A stretch of 31,200 nt of DNA, from contig CDMY01000708.1 of assembly GCA_001179505.1 (NCBI GenBank), positions 259,208 to 290,407 on the forward strand. Reading direction: 5' to 3'. Source of the DNA: Vitrella brassicaformis. Lineage: Eukaryota; Sar; Vitrellaceae. The translations under genes were made by a program, and so were the position numbers. Below are positions 22,801 through 31,200 of the stretch, in pieces. Position 1 is the first letter of the stretch. Each line of letters starts with the position of its first letter. Under the pieces are notes generated by a model. The model ran no database searches, was not told where the DNA came from, and saw only the letters and a list, made by a program, of their open reading frames with translations.

Positions 22801-23660
22801 GCATTGCACTTCATGGACACACACATACATGCGTGTGTGCATGTCGGAACGAACACGTCTCTTGACCACCCTCTCCCCGGGGCTCTGGCTGGCTGGGGGT
22901 GTCACCTCTCCTCGCTCTCTCCTTTCCCTGTCTCACGCTTCGCATCTTGTCCACGCACACACTCTTTCTCCATCCATCCATCCATCCCGCTCGGTGAGTC
23001 CGTCGTGTTGTCACTCACCAACGGGATGTGATAGGATGAGATAGGCCTGCCTGCCTGCTTTTAGCTATGCCTGCTCTGTTGCCTGCCTGCCTCACTGCCT
23101 GTGTTTTTGCCCCAATTGGCCATCCCCTTCTCTCTCCCTCTGCTGCCGTGTGTGTGTGTCTGTTGTGTCTCAGGAACTCCACCCGCTCATCTCCCGAGAT
23201 CCTCAAGCGGCCCCTCAACCGCCGCACATCCTACTCGGCGCGCGAGCTGCCCTTCCCCCTGGCCATCATGGCCAACCGGAGCCGCAACGCCCTCAACAGC
23301 GTCCGGTCGCCGTCCACCACGGCCAGCTCCAAGGACAACAAGGCGGCCGAGAAGGACACCACCCCCCTCACCAAGGCGGCACGCACCCCTCTCACCTCGA
23401 CCCTGGCGCCCTTCCCCGAGCACCCCCCCGTCGGCCCATCGCGCGGCACATCTCAGACGACGGACCGCACCCACCATGTCGGCGGCAGCAACGGGTCGGC
23501 GAGCGGATCGGAGAAGTCCTTTGAGTGCTCGGCTTCGGCTTCGGCCACTGCTGCCGCCAATGGTGGTGGTTGCGGGAGTGGTGCAAAGGAGCGGTGTTAC
23601 GATGACATGGTGCACAGCTATGTGGAGAAGTACGAGGAGCAGCAGCGGCTGAAGAGTTGA
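18977..23660 (+). CDS. Calcium-dependent protein kinase (CDPK)
   Basis: Nineteen exons join in phase: 18977-19054, 19190-19253, 19372-19457, 19537-19657, 19805-19925, 20057-20205, 20308-20364, 20501-20597, 20696-20758, 20853-20886, 20971-21032, 21138-21223, 21350-21456, 21532-21619, 21715-21804, 21892-21999, 22113-22192, 22283-22398, 23174-23660 (697 residues). The start MGAHCSKK fits myristoylation at Gly2 and palmitoylation at Cys5. The kinase shows GTGFSG loop, YAVK (Lys65), VVHRDLKLEN (Asp158), IDFGFSK (Asp179) and a SPD in place of APE. The gatekeeper position is Met (MVMEYC). A CDPK junction domain follows (MKSFAVATHLKRAALTMMA), then four EF-hand regions: the first ends its loop in Asp, the second is degenerate, the third (DTDQSGYITSDN) lacks the final Glu, and the fourth (DKDGDGQIDYEE) is canonical. 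The C-terminal tail is uncertain: without the last splice the protein ends at 22678 (628 residues). Role: calcium-triggered phosphorylation, probably at membranes. Confidence 0.85.
19750..19804 (+). repeat. CCCT run followed by (TG)n at a 3' splice site
   Basis: A CCCT run passes directly into about 15 TG units that end at the intron's TAG acceptor, one base before the CDPK exon at 19805. It is the longest example of the TG tract seen at many acceptors in this window. Confidence 0.85.
22399..22678 (+). other. Alternative 3' end of the CDPK coding region
   Basis: If the donor at 22399 (CTGAG followed by GTTAGC) is not used, the frame runs on through a Gly/Ser/Pro/Asp-rich tail to a TGA at 22676-22678. 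Two further donors in the same phase exist, GTACGT at about 22581 and GTGACA at about 22674. All three would fuse in frame to the exon at 23174. Confidence 0.5.
23067..23660 (+). other. Terminal exon region, possibly a separate small gene
   Basis: The segment 23174-23660 has strongly GC3-biased codons and encodes a Ser/Thr/Pro/Ala-rich, basic protein part ending YVEKYEEQQRLKS, so it is coding. Its 5' side is a typical acceptor (TTGTGTCTCAG) in phase 2, matching the CDPK donors upstream. An ATG at 23067 is in the same frame and would make a free-standing 197-residue protein, but its first 36 codons look like intron sequence (pyrimidine- and TG-rich). Confidence 0.5.
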
Positions 23661-26577
23661 CGGCTGGCTGACACAAGACTTGATGATACAGTGTTGTGTC
23701 GTTCTAGTAGTAGTGGGGCAGGGGGGAGGGGAGGGGGTGGGGCAGTGAGGGCGGGCGGGCTACTCTTGTTGTCTATATGTCCGTGTGTATGCCTATGCCT
23801 ATGTGGGCGTGGTGGATGGTTTTGGAGGGGTGCCTGACGGACGGCTGACTGGTGGGCGGGCCGGGCCTAGGGCTGCCTGCCTTCCTCCGTGCATGTGTGT
23901 GTGTGTGTAAGGTGTGTGGATTCACTCATCCATTCACGCCCTATCCATCGTAGGCTCTACGCCGCCTGTCTGCCTTCGCGTGGGCGGTGATGGGGGCGGT
24001 GGTGATATGGCGCTGCTGCCATCTCTCCCTCCCTGTCGACCTGTCACGTGATGATGATGCCTGCTGTTCGGAATTGACGGGTCGCTCATGCACCGGCTGA
24101 CTCCAGTCCCCACTCGCTTATTGCGGCAGACACGCGTCACTCTTTTTTCTTCGTTTGTTTGTGAAGCCTTTCCTTCATTCATGTGCCTCCCTCCCTCCGT
24201 CTGTGTGCGTGCGGTGCGGTGTGTGTCTGACGGTCTACTGACCAAGCCGTGCATCGCGGGGGCGGGTTGGGGGCGGGGGTGGGTGAGATGAGGGGGGGAC
24301 TAGCTAACGCTCCTCGCATACATCCAATGCGTGTGGTGTGCGTGAGTGTGGTGCACGTGTGTTGTGTGGGCCTTTTAACCGAAGTTTCTTGCTGTCTGCC
24401 TGCCTGACTGACTGACTCACTCACTCACTGCCAGACATATCCGCCGTTGAGTTGTCAAGACGACATCGACATCATGATGCCCTTCCTCTCTGTCTGTCTG
24501 TCGGTCCGCGTCTGAATGCCTTTTTATTTTTCCCGTCACCCGCCACCGCTTTGCCGTGGCCGGGGGATTTTTCGGTTTCCACTTCACTGACTGACTCGCA
24601 TACACACATACGTACGATCTTCCAATTGGGCCAGCCGACCAGTCAGCTGAACGATGGACGGATGGAGTGGAATACTTGATGGGGTGTGCCGTGACCCCAT
24701 CAAGTAGTCTTCTCCATCCATCCATCGCCCAGCTGAGTGCGCGACCACTTTTTGCTGTTTGCGTGAGTTCGTTTTGCCTGGCCGCCAGCATTCATTGGAG
24801 TGTTTGAGAGTGGGTGAGAGTGTTGTGGATGGAGGGAGGGAGAGAGGTACCAAGGGAGCCCTGCCCGTCCAAGATGGGCCGACCATGAACACCTGCATCC
24901 GTGTCCGTGCTGTGCAGTTGTCAACGCGCCTGTCTCTCCGTCTGTCCGTCTGCTTGATCCACATGACCGACAGAGACAGCCGACCGACCGACCGACTGAT
25001 TTGATTGGTTTGCATGCTGGCGGTTGATGGACTGACTGGTGGAGTCACGGCGCTGAAGGATGGAACAGAGAGCGTTATGGCTACGCAGACTTGCAGACAG
25101 GCACACAGGGAGGGAGGGAGGGAGGGAGACAAGTTTGTTGTCACTGGCCCTGGGTGCACTCACACACATGCACACACTGCGGCTGAGCCGGCAGCTAGAC
25201 ACGCAGGCAGGCACATGACCGACACACACACACACAGCCACGTCACGCGCGCCCGTCGATACGATACGAGGCGAGATGATTTTTCTCACCCATGGGAGCT
25301 TGCCTGGCTTTGTGCTGCCCCTCTGCACACACTTCGTGTGACGCATCCATCATGGCGACTGACTGTTATGTCTGGCTATCGACTCGCTATACGAGACATG
25401 TGCTGGGGCTCCCCTTGTCTGGCCGGTGCTGCACGGCGTTCGGGTGGCCATGCCAATGGCCCACCAGATTCGACGTGGGGGACCGGCACGAAGAGAGAAG
25501 CACAGCACGTGTCGACGTGTAGGTGTACCGTTTCTTGCGATACGCGAGCATGCGTGTGACGTGTGTGTGTCTGTGTGTGACGTCTGTGATGGCTGTGGAT
25601 GGCTTATTGAACAGCGGAGTGGGTGGCCACCGTCCGTCGCTGCTGCATCGTCCGTCACTGATGACGTACGTCCTCGAGAGAGTGACCGCTTTTTTGGACT
25701 TCATCCATTGCGATGCGCCCACATGATCGTGTCGTGACTGACTGTTGGTGGATCGATGATTGACTGTCGGTGTCCATTCGCACTCACACACCACAGGGGG
25801 TGGGGTGGCTCCCATGCCAAGCCATCCATGCCATCCCATTGCACCACGAGGGAGGGCTTATTTCCCCTCCCTGCTGTGCTGTGCCCTCGGTGCGGAGGGC
25901 GATCCGGGGGGGGGGACCTTTTGTTTTTTTGTGTTGTGTGAAAGGCGGGCGGGGAGGGGAGGGGAGAGGCGCCATGTGTGTGAACTACTGCACGTGTGAT
26001 ATGATGCGCGTGTGTGCCTGCTTGTTTGCTTGCTGTGCTTCATTCAATGCAACATTGATACCGACGACTTGCTTCCTACCTACTTTACACTTCACAGTGC
26101 TGCGTTCGCGCGTCGACAGACAGATGGAGGGAGGGGCGAGGGGACGGCAGGGCTGCACTGACTGACTGGGGCTGGGCTACCTACCGGCCAGCAGGGCAGC
26201 AGACAAGGGAGGGAATTTGCTGACAGGCGCGGCGGCACGCATCATCTGAGAACAGGGAGTGAGTGAGTGATCCATCTTTGTGTGTGGAAAGATACTTCGT
26301 AAGGAATGACTGCGTGTCTGTCGGTATGCGTGAGCAGATGGATGTCCCGGACGTGTCTGTGGAGTGGATGTGTCTGAGGATGTTGGTTGGTACTTACGTG
26401 GATGTCAGTCAATTGAAACTTTGTCGATGTCAGTCGCTTGACAGTTAAGCTATCCCCTCACACACACATACGACAGTCTGTACACCATACGTGCATCAAG
26501 CGTCATCCATCGTACAAAGCTCTTCAGCACCCATCCACCCACCCATCCATCCATCCATCCCACATCCATCCATCTAT
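23661..26577. other. Large 2.9-kb gene-free convergent region
   Basis: No reading frame here shows splice signals, family motifs or biased codons. The region is rich in G/T and in short tetranucleotide runs (GGGA, TGAC, GGAT), with a foldback at 24644-24735. Long frames on both strands, for example about 24584-25159 minus, run through repeat sequence and are not accepted. Confidence 0.6.
24644..24735. repeat. 92-bp foldback (42-bp imperfect inverted repeat)
   Basis: The left arm 24644-24685 and right arm 24694-24735 are inverted copies: I count 36 identical positions of 42, no gaps, with an 8-bp loop between them. The inner 13 bp (TACTTGATGGGGT) are perfect, the arms begin and end with CAGCTG. 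As RNA this would be one long hairpin; as DNA it could be a small foldback element. It lies well away from any gene end. Confidence 0.85.
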
Positions 26578-27336
26578 CTATCTGTCGGTCCACACACTGC
26601 TCATGGGTGGCCGCACCCCCGCCTGCCTTGTTTTCGCCTGCTCCTCCGCCCTCACTTGCTGCAGCCTCAGCTTGTGCTGCCGCAACCTCTCGGCCTGCAC
26701 AGCTTCCTTGGCCTCTTTCTCCTGCTTCCGCTTCTCCGCTTTCAGCTTGTTCTTCCGCTGACGCTCTGTAAGGCCGGATGACTCGCCCCTACCCCTCCCT
26801 CTACCGGGCGCTGTTTCCCACTCTGCCTCTTCCGCGGCCCTCAGGCGGCCCCCCAGCCGCCTCATCTGCTCGAGTGGCGTCTCGTCATCGGGTATGTAGT
26901 AGGGATTGCGTGTTGAAGCAGCGGCAGTCAGCTCATCGTTGTCTGAAACCGACTCATGGCCGTGGTCATCCGCATCTCCGTCGTCTTGCTCTGCTCCAGC
27001 GTCTTGCGGCAGGCGTCCTGGGTGAGCTGCTGCAGCAGCTGCATCTGCAGGAGCGGCGGCCGCTGGTACTGTGCTGTTCTCGTGATGTTGCCCATCAGCA
27101 GGATGACCCGTGGCGTCCGGCGGAGCGACGTTCTTGGTCCTTGCTGCTCTCTTGGTCTTCTTCTTGGCCTTGCGGCCTTGTTCACCGAACTCCTTCAAGA
27201 TCTCCTCATCCGTCAGCTGCTGCGGCGCATGTTGCTCGCCGAACAGGGTTGTGGCCAACCGGCTCAGCAAGTGACGGTATCGGTAGCACAGATAAGACAG
27301 CACAGTCACCAACACAAGAAGCCAAGAAACAGACAT
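26578..27336 (-). CDS. Membrane-anchored coiled-coil protein, unknown
   Basis: A single exon gives 252 residues from the ATG at 27336. An upstream in-frame ATG at 27501 would add 55 residues, but that part has no codon bias and looks like 5' UTR. The protein opens with a hydrophobic anchor, SWLLVLVTVLSYLCYRYRHLL, then a Lys/Arg-rich segment (RKAKKKTKRAARTKN), an Ala-rich and acidic low-complexity middle, and a highly charged helical C-terminal part (LTERQRKNKLKAEKRKQEKE to QQVRAEEQAKTRQ) that should form a coiled coil. The end is PPMSSVWTDR. This is the layout of a small N-terminally anchored ER or Golgi protein with a cytosolic coiled coil, but I do not recognise the family. It is the only clearly intronless gene in the window. 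Confidence 0.65.
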   Translation of the reverse strand: MSVSWLLVLVTVLSYLCYRYRHLLSRLATTLFGEQHAPQQLTDEEILKEFGEQGRKAKKKTKRAARTKNVAPPDATGHPADGQHHENSTVPAAAAPADAAAAAAHPGRLPQDAGAEQDDGDADDHGHESVSDNDELTAAASTRNPYYIPDDETPLEQMRRLGGRLRAAEEAEWETAPGRGRGRGESSGLTERQRKNKLKAEKRKQEKEAKEAVQAERLRQHKLRLQQVRAEEQAKTRQAGVRPPMSSVWTDR

Positions 27337-27844
27337 TCGCTCCGCTTTGGGTTTAGGGCTAGACGAGAAACAGAAGCTCGCATCTCGACGGTCGACCCTC
27401 TCCTGCGAACCACACGTTCTCAAGCAACAACAGCACCACCGACTCGTGGCCTCACAGACAGAGATCATGATTCTTGGTTTTGCTGACCCATTTTCGCTCA
27501 TCAACGCCGGCCTCGTGGTGGGGGGAGAGAGGGAGAAAGGACCAGGGAAGGGGTAGAATGTGGGTATGTGGGTCGTCTTGTGTGCAGGTGTACTGCGTTT
27601 TGGGGATAGTGCACTTCTTTTGCTCCTTCATCCATCGCTGCATCGTGCTCGTCGCCACTGGCCAGTGGGAAGTTCACCTTCGTCGGCCTACCCGGGAGAG
27701 ATCGATTTAATTGCTGTGTGTTACATCGGTATATACAAAAAATGCACTGAAAGCGACACACCAGATTCTCCTTCGCTTCTCCTCCCGTCTCCTATCCCCT
27801 TCAGTTGCTGGCTGTCGTCACTTCCCCGTATATCAGCCGCCACA
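27337..27844. promoter_or_regulatory. Putative divergent promoter region
   Basis: About 500 bp separate two divergent starts and contain both presumed 5' UTRs. A CCCTAAACCC sequence on the minus strand lies just upstream of the minus-strand start. No firm regulatory motif is seen. Confidence 0.3.
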
Positions 27845-28761
27845 ATGCTGCTCACATTCCAGGCCGTGCTCACCGGGTGCTGCCTCTTCTTCATCGTCTT
27901 GAATTACACCTTCATCTTCCTCTGGATGATGACGGTGACTGCTTGTGGCCAAGACCCACGGAGAGACGACTTGTCCATTGATCTCTGGGGTATTTGAAGC
28001 TCCAAGCCACCTGCCTCCCCGCTCGTCCCACTTCCCCCATATCCCCCATCTATAGTCGTCTATCGCGCCCTGCTGCAGCACACACAAAAGACTTGCTCGA
28101 GGATCTCATCAACGTTGCTCTCATGGTGTACCTCATCCACCGCATGATCGACTACGTCCTGTCGGTGATCGACGTGTCCGTTGTGATGTTTGAGAGTGAG
28201 AGGTGGCGCTACAGCCCCTTCTACAGTGCTGCTCACTGACTTGCTTCCGGTTACGCTCCCGTCGCACCTGCTGGCCCTCTGTCGAGAGTTGGCCTTCGCC
28301 CCTTCTACGGACCATGGTTTTTCCGCCGGATGGATTTCTTTTCGGGCTTGCGGTAGCCTTCAACATCGTGGGCTGGGCCTCAATCGTTGCCTGGTTCTTC
28401 AGCATCTTCGCCTGGCCCCCCGTCAACGACCCGTCAAGACGAGGGCTGGAAAGAGATCGGAGTATCTTTGGCGTTTTGTGAAGCTCAGCCCACCAAACCG
28501 ACGTAACCACGTACGCTCGTTAATAAGGTCGCACCAGATGGGAAGTCCCGTTCTGTTGTGCTGTGTTCAGAAACCTGTCTCCCCTGTCCTCCCCTCCCGC
28601 GTCCGCTCCCCGCCCCTCCGCGCCCCGGCTCGATCGCCGACACGGATCATGGTTGTTGGTTTATTGGCCCACCTTCTATCATCAAGATTTTCGTGGTCGT
28701 GTACGCCATCCTGGGCTACATCGACTCCACCGGGGCATTCTTGAACCGCTCTCCATGCTGA
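27845..28761 (+). CDS. Multi-pass membrane protein, splice model uncertain
   Basis: Four hydrophobic segments lie in order on the plus strand. Exon 27845-27989 starts at an ATG and encodes LTGCCLFFIVLNYTFIFLWMM. Exon from 28091 encodes LINVALMVYLIHRMIDYVLS and VIDVSVVMF. A third segment, FNIVGWASIVAWFFSIFAW, can join by a GTGAGA donor at 28196 to the acceptor before 28357, or by a donor at 28203 to the acceptor before 28289. The fourth, IFVVVYAILGYIDSTGAFL, starts after an acceptor at 28686 and reaches a TGA at 28759-28761. The exact third-to-fourth join is not settled; donor GTCAAC at 28422 keeps the frame. I do not recognise the family. It may be a small tetraspan protein of the endomembranes. 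A Ser/Thr-rich frame just downstream (28853-29290) could be a further exon. Confidence 0.5.
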
Positions 28762-31200
28762 CTGTGAGTGGCGTGTGGGACTTCAGCCCCGCCTTTCAGT
28801 GGTTTTCCTTGGCTTGCTGTCGGACAAGAAATGCACTACAACCTCGTCGCTTATGTCTCAGCCGCCGTCTGGATCTTCAGCAGTCGTGAACACGAGCTCA
28901 ACATCCTCGTTATCCATGTCAGCGGATGCCACTGGCAAACCATCAGCCGATACCCGGAAGCTCAGACGGCTGTGTCTCCATCGCAGAGCCAGCAGAAGCC
29001 CATCATCTTCAACGGAGCTTCTGTCACCCGCCATGTGCAGCCAGGGAATCTCATATCTGGTGCCTTGTGCGCCCAATCCAGGACTGAACCACCGGAAAAC
29101 GGCCATGTCATTTCGCCAGTTTGGTCATCGTGGATCAAACATCAGCAACACTCCCGAGCAAAGCCAGCTTGTCTATGCCAGCGGAGTGCTCCAGCAGCGG
29201 CACCCTCCCCCCTTTTCCAGATCCCCCACCCTTTGGGCCGCAGTCGAGACGCACACACAGCCGGAGATAGGAGCTATGCCCGAGACGTGAGACGGACCAT
29301 ACAGCCGCACCTGACAGCCTTACCCACAGATGGGTGTGGATGGAATTGACAACACAGCGACGTCACTCACGTTATTATCAGATGGCTTCTTGCCCGCCCC
29401 AACAGCGGCCTTGCCCTTCTGACAAGAGGTGTCGTTGCGCGTGGTGGTTTTTGTCGTTCTGAGGGACAGTGGATGATTATCTGATGCATTTGGTAGGGGC
29501 GTTTCATTTTGAGGCATTCATGGTGAAATGCAGCGCATGGTGCGTGTTTGCCATTCATCCATGCGTACGGGTCGCTGTTTTGCTGCAATCCCTGTGCGGG
29601 TTGTGGGGGAGGGGTGGGATCTTCTGCTGCTTTAGCCGGTGGACGGCATGAAGGACACACCCCTGCTTAGACACTCCCATAGGTGTGTGCGTCTTTGCAG
29701 TAAGTGTCGTCATTCCGCTGGCTCATTTTTACTCCCGTTGATCATACTGTCCCGTTTTGTTGGACCATTGTGAGAAGATGCCACGGATGCGTGCGTGTAA
29801 GGGAGGGGCGAACGATCGGTCGGTCGCTGTGTCCGTCGCTTGCGAAGGCTACCATGGATGTCTCGCGTGGCGGGGGCCTCTTTTTTTGCAGTCAGGGAGA
29901 GACGAGACATACACGCCATGCGACACATCGCGCCGTCTCTGGTCGTGCCAGCTACTGCGTGTGGCCTTCTTTGCGGTGATTGTCGATTTCTTGCTGGCCC
30001 TCTCTGTTCATGCAGTGATTCTCTATAGAGGGGCATGGTAAGTGGGCGCATGTTCTGGAAACTTTTCTGTGTGCCTGGCTTGTCGGGGTGGGCCGACGCA
30101 AGGACAGTGACCGCAATTGAATGTGTCACCTCTCGAGAGATGGCGTGGTGAGCTATGACGGTAGCGTGTGTTTTGTTCCCTCCTCTACCGTCTGACTGAG
30201 GGCGAGTATATGTGTGTGCCTTCTACTGGAGTACATGTGAGAGCCCACACGTCGTTTTCCGTAAGTGAGACATGTCAATTCCCTGTTGTCGGAGTGGGTG
30301 TACATGTCTGTCTGTCTGTATTGCTTGGATATCTCACTGTTCTGTCCGTGTGGCCTTCATCCAGATATCCCTCATCATTTGAGCTCTCACCCATGCAGTT
30401 GTGACCGTCTTCGCAGTGAGTGTCGATTGATGATTTCAATCCCGTATGCGACCATAGGAGGAACGATGCCATGCAACTTTTCTTTTTCGCGGTCAGGATA
30501 TTGACAGGTCGCGGCATCGGATATTGACACGTCGCGGCAGCTAGTCGAGAACATGTCAATGCCCGTGCGCCATGCATAGATGGAGGGATGTTGTTCATCG
30601 CCATTTCTCGGTACAGACGCGGCGATAACGAGAGAGGCGAGTGTTTCAAGCAAACGTTCATGCCAAGAGATGTATCAGTGGACGTTTAAATGCGGCTTGT
30701 GCTATGCATCAATGTATCATTTTACGCATCGCTGGCTGGACTTGATGACGATGAAAGACAATTGATGATGAATCGAAAGAGACGGTAGCATGAGGCCACA
30801 CTCTTTGCAGCCACCATCTCACGCAGAAGTGCACACACTCACAGAAGCAGCACACACACGCACACACCCATCCACACACGTGTACACCGTCCGTTCAATC
30901 AGCTGACACACAGAGAGCGACCACACACGTACTGTCTGTGTGCCCGCCGCCGACCCTCATGGTCGGTCAATCATGTCTGTCACACCCGGGAAGGCAGCAA
31001 ATACGAACACATGACAGACAGGCAGAGAGAGGGCCCGGGACGAGAAGACGTACGCGTACGATCGATTACCACACACAAATGTATACATATGTATATATTT
31101 GTACGTACAGAACAGTACAGACTTACGTACATATGATGATCGCATATATATGTGAGCCACAAACGGACATACATATTCATGGCCAATGTGTTTGTCAGTC
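28762..31200. other. Right end without supported genes
   Basis: The only frame of note is 28853-29290 plus, 146 residues from its ATG, Ser/Thr/Pro-rich, possibly a tail exon of the preceding membrane gene. Beyond 29300 the sequence has mixed composition without codon bias or splice-paired frames. The last 150 bp are A/T-rich and contain a 14-bp palindrome at 31082-31095. Confidence 0.45.
30496..30541. repeat. Two tandem 23-bp direct repeats
   Basis: Units 30496-30518 and 30519-30541 share GGATATTGACA and GTCGCGGCA blocks and differ at only two positions (G/C at unit position 12, T/G at position 22). They are not made of short simple repeats, unlike other repeats in the window. Confidence 0.9.

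Noticed and set aside
23101-23652. 183-residue plus-strand open frame
   Set aside because: Shadow of the CDPK terminal exon; the other frame matches the splice phase and has better codon bias.
24584-25159. 191-residue minus-strand open frame
   Set aside because: It runs through the foldback and simple repeats, with no splice signals or recognisable protein pattern.
31082-31095. 14-bp palindrome TATACATATGTATA
   Set aside because: It lies in an A/T-rich stretch where such palindromes arise easily; no nearby gene gives it a role.
1-31200. tRNA, rRNA or spliceosomal RNA genes
   Set aside because: Read through both strands for cloverleaf arms with a TTCGA-like loop and for U-snRNA signatures; nothing convincing was seen, although a covariance-model search would be decisive.

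Overview
The window looks like nuclear DNA of a chromerid-type alveolate; I think of Vitrella brassicaformis, but that is inference from style, not a database match. The signs are many short spliceosomal introns (mostly 59-165 bp), GC-rich third codon positions, (TG)n runs directly in front of most 3' splice sites, and a plant/apicomplexan-style gene set: a calcium-dependent protein kinase, a multi-AP2 protein, a MORN-repeat protein, a probable ciliary FxP-repeat/EF-hand protein, and one protein with a signal-plus-transit-like N-terminus. I saw no operons, bacterial promoters, tRNAs, rRNAs, CRISPR arrays or complete mobile elements.

Layout from left to right. 481-1989 (-): protein with two SnoaL/NTF2-like domains, 4 exons. 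2289-5883 (+): 834-residue FxP-repeat, EF-hand protein, 14 exons. 6207-8112 (+): 494-residue protein with four AP2-like domains and a possible myristoylation start. 9230-about 11047 (-): enolase-superfamily (mandelate racemase/muconate cycloisomerase-like) enzyme with an unresolved 5' end, a 15-nt micro-exon and a GC-AG intron. 11057-12283 (+): small unknown protein made of a duplicated two-exon unit. 13113-13581 (-): signal peptidase complex subunit SPC12. 13773-16894 (+): 892-residue unknown protein. 17400-18727 (-): MORN-repeat protein. 18977-23660 (+): CDPK with alternative possible C-termini. 26578-27336 (-): single-exon membrane-anchored, coiled-coil protein. 27845-about 28761 (+): multi-pass membrane protein, incompletely resolved. 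The last 2.4 kb holds no gene I can support.

Genes sit mostly in divergent or convergent pairs. The divergent intergenic gaps are short (299, 191 and 249 bp) and probably hold bidirectional promoters; the convergent gaps are filled with microsatellite-like sequence. In every gene model except the multi-pass membrane gene and the 5' end of the enolase-superfamily gene, all exon joins were checked by hand for splice dinucleotides and for reading-frame phase, and they add up to open frames. The genes do not form one pathway; signalling (CDPK), transcription (AP2), secretion (SPC12) and motility/cytoskeleton (FxP/EF-hand, MORN) are mixed, as is normal in a eukaryotic chromosome. The most unusual non-coding signal is a 92-bp foldback at 24644-24735.
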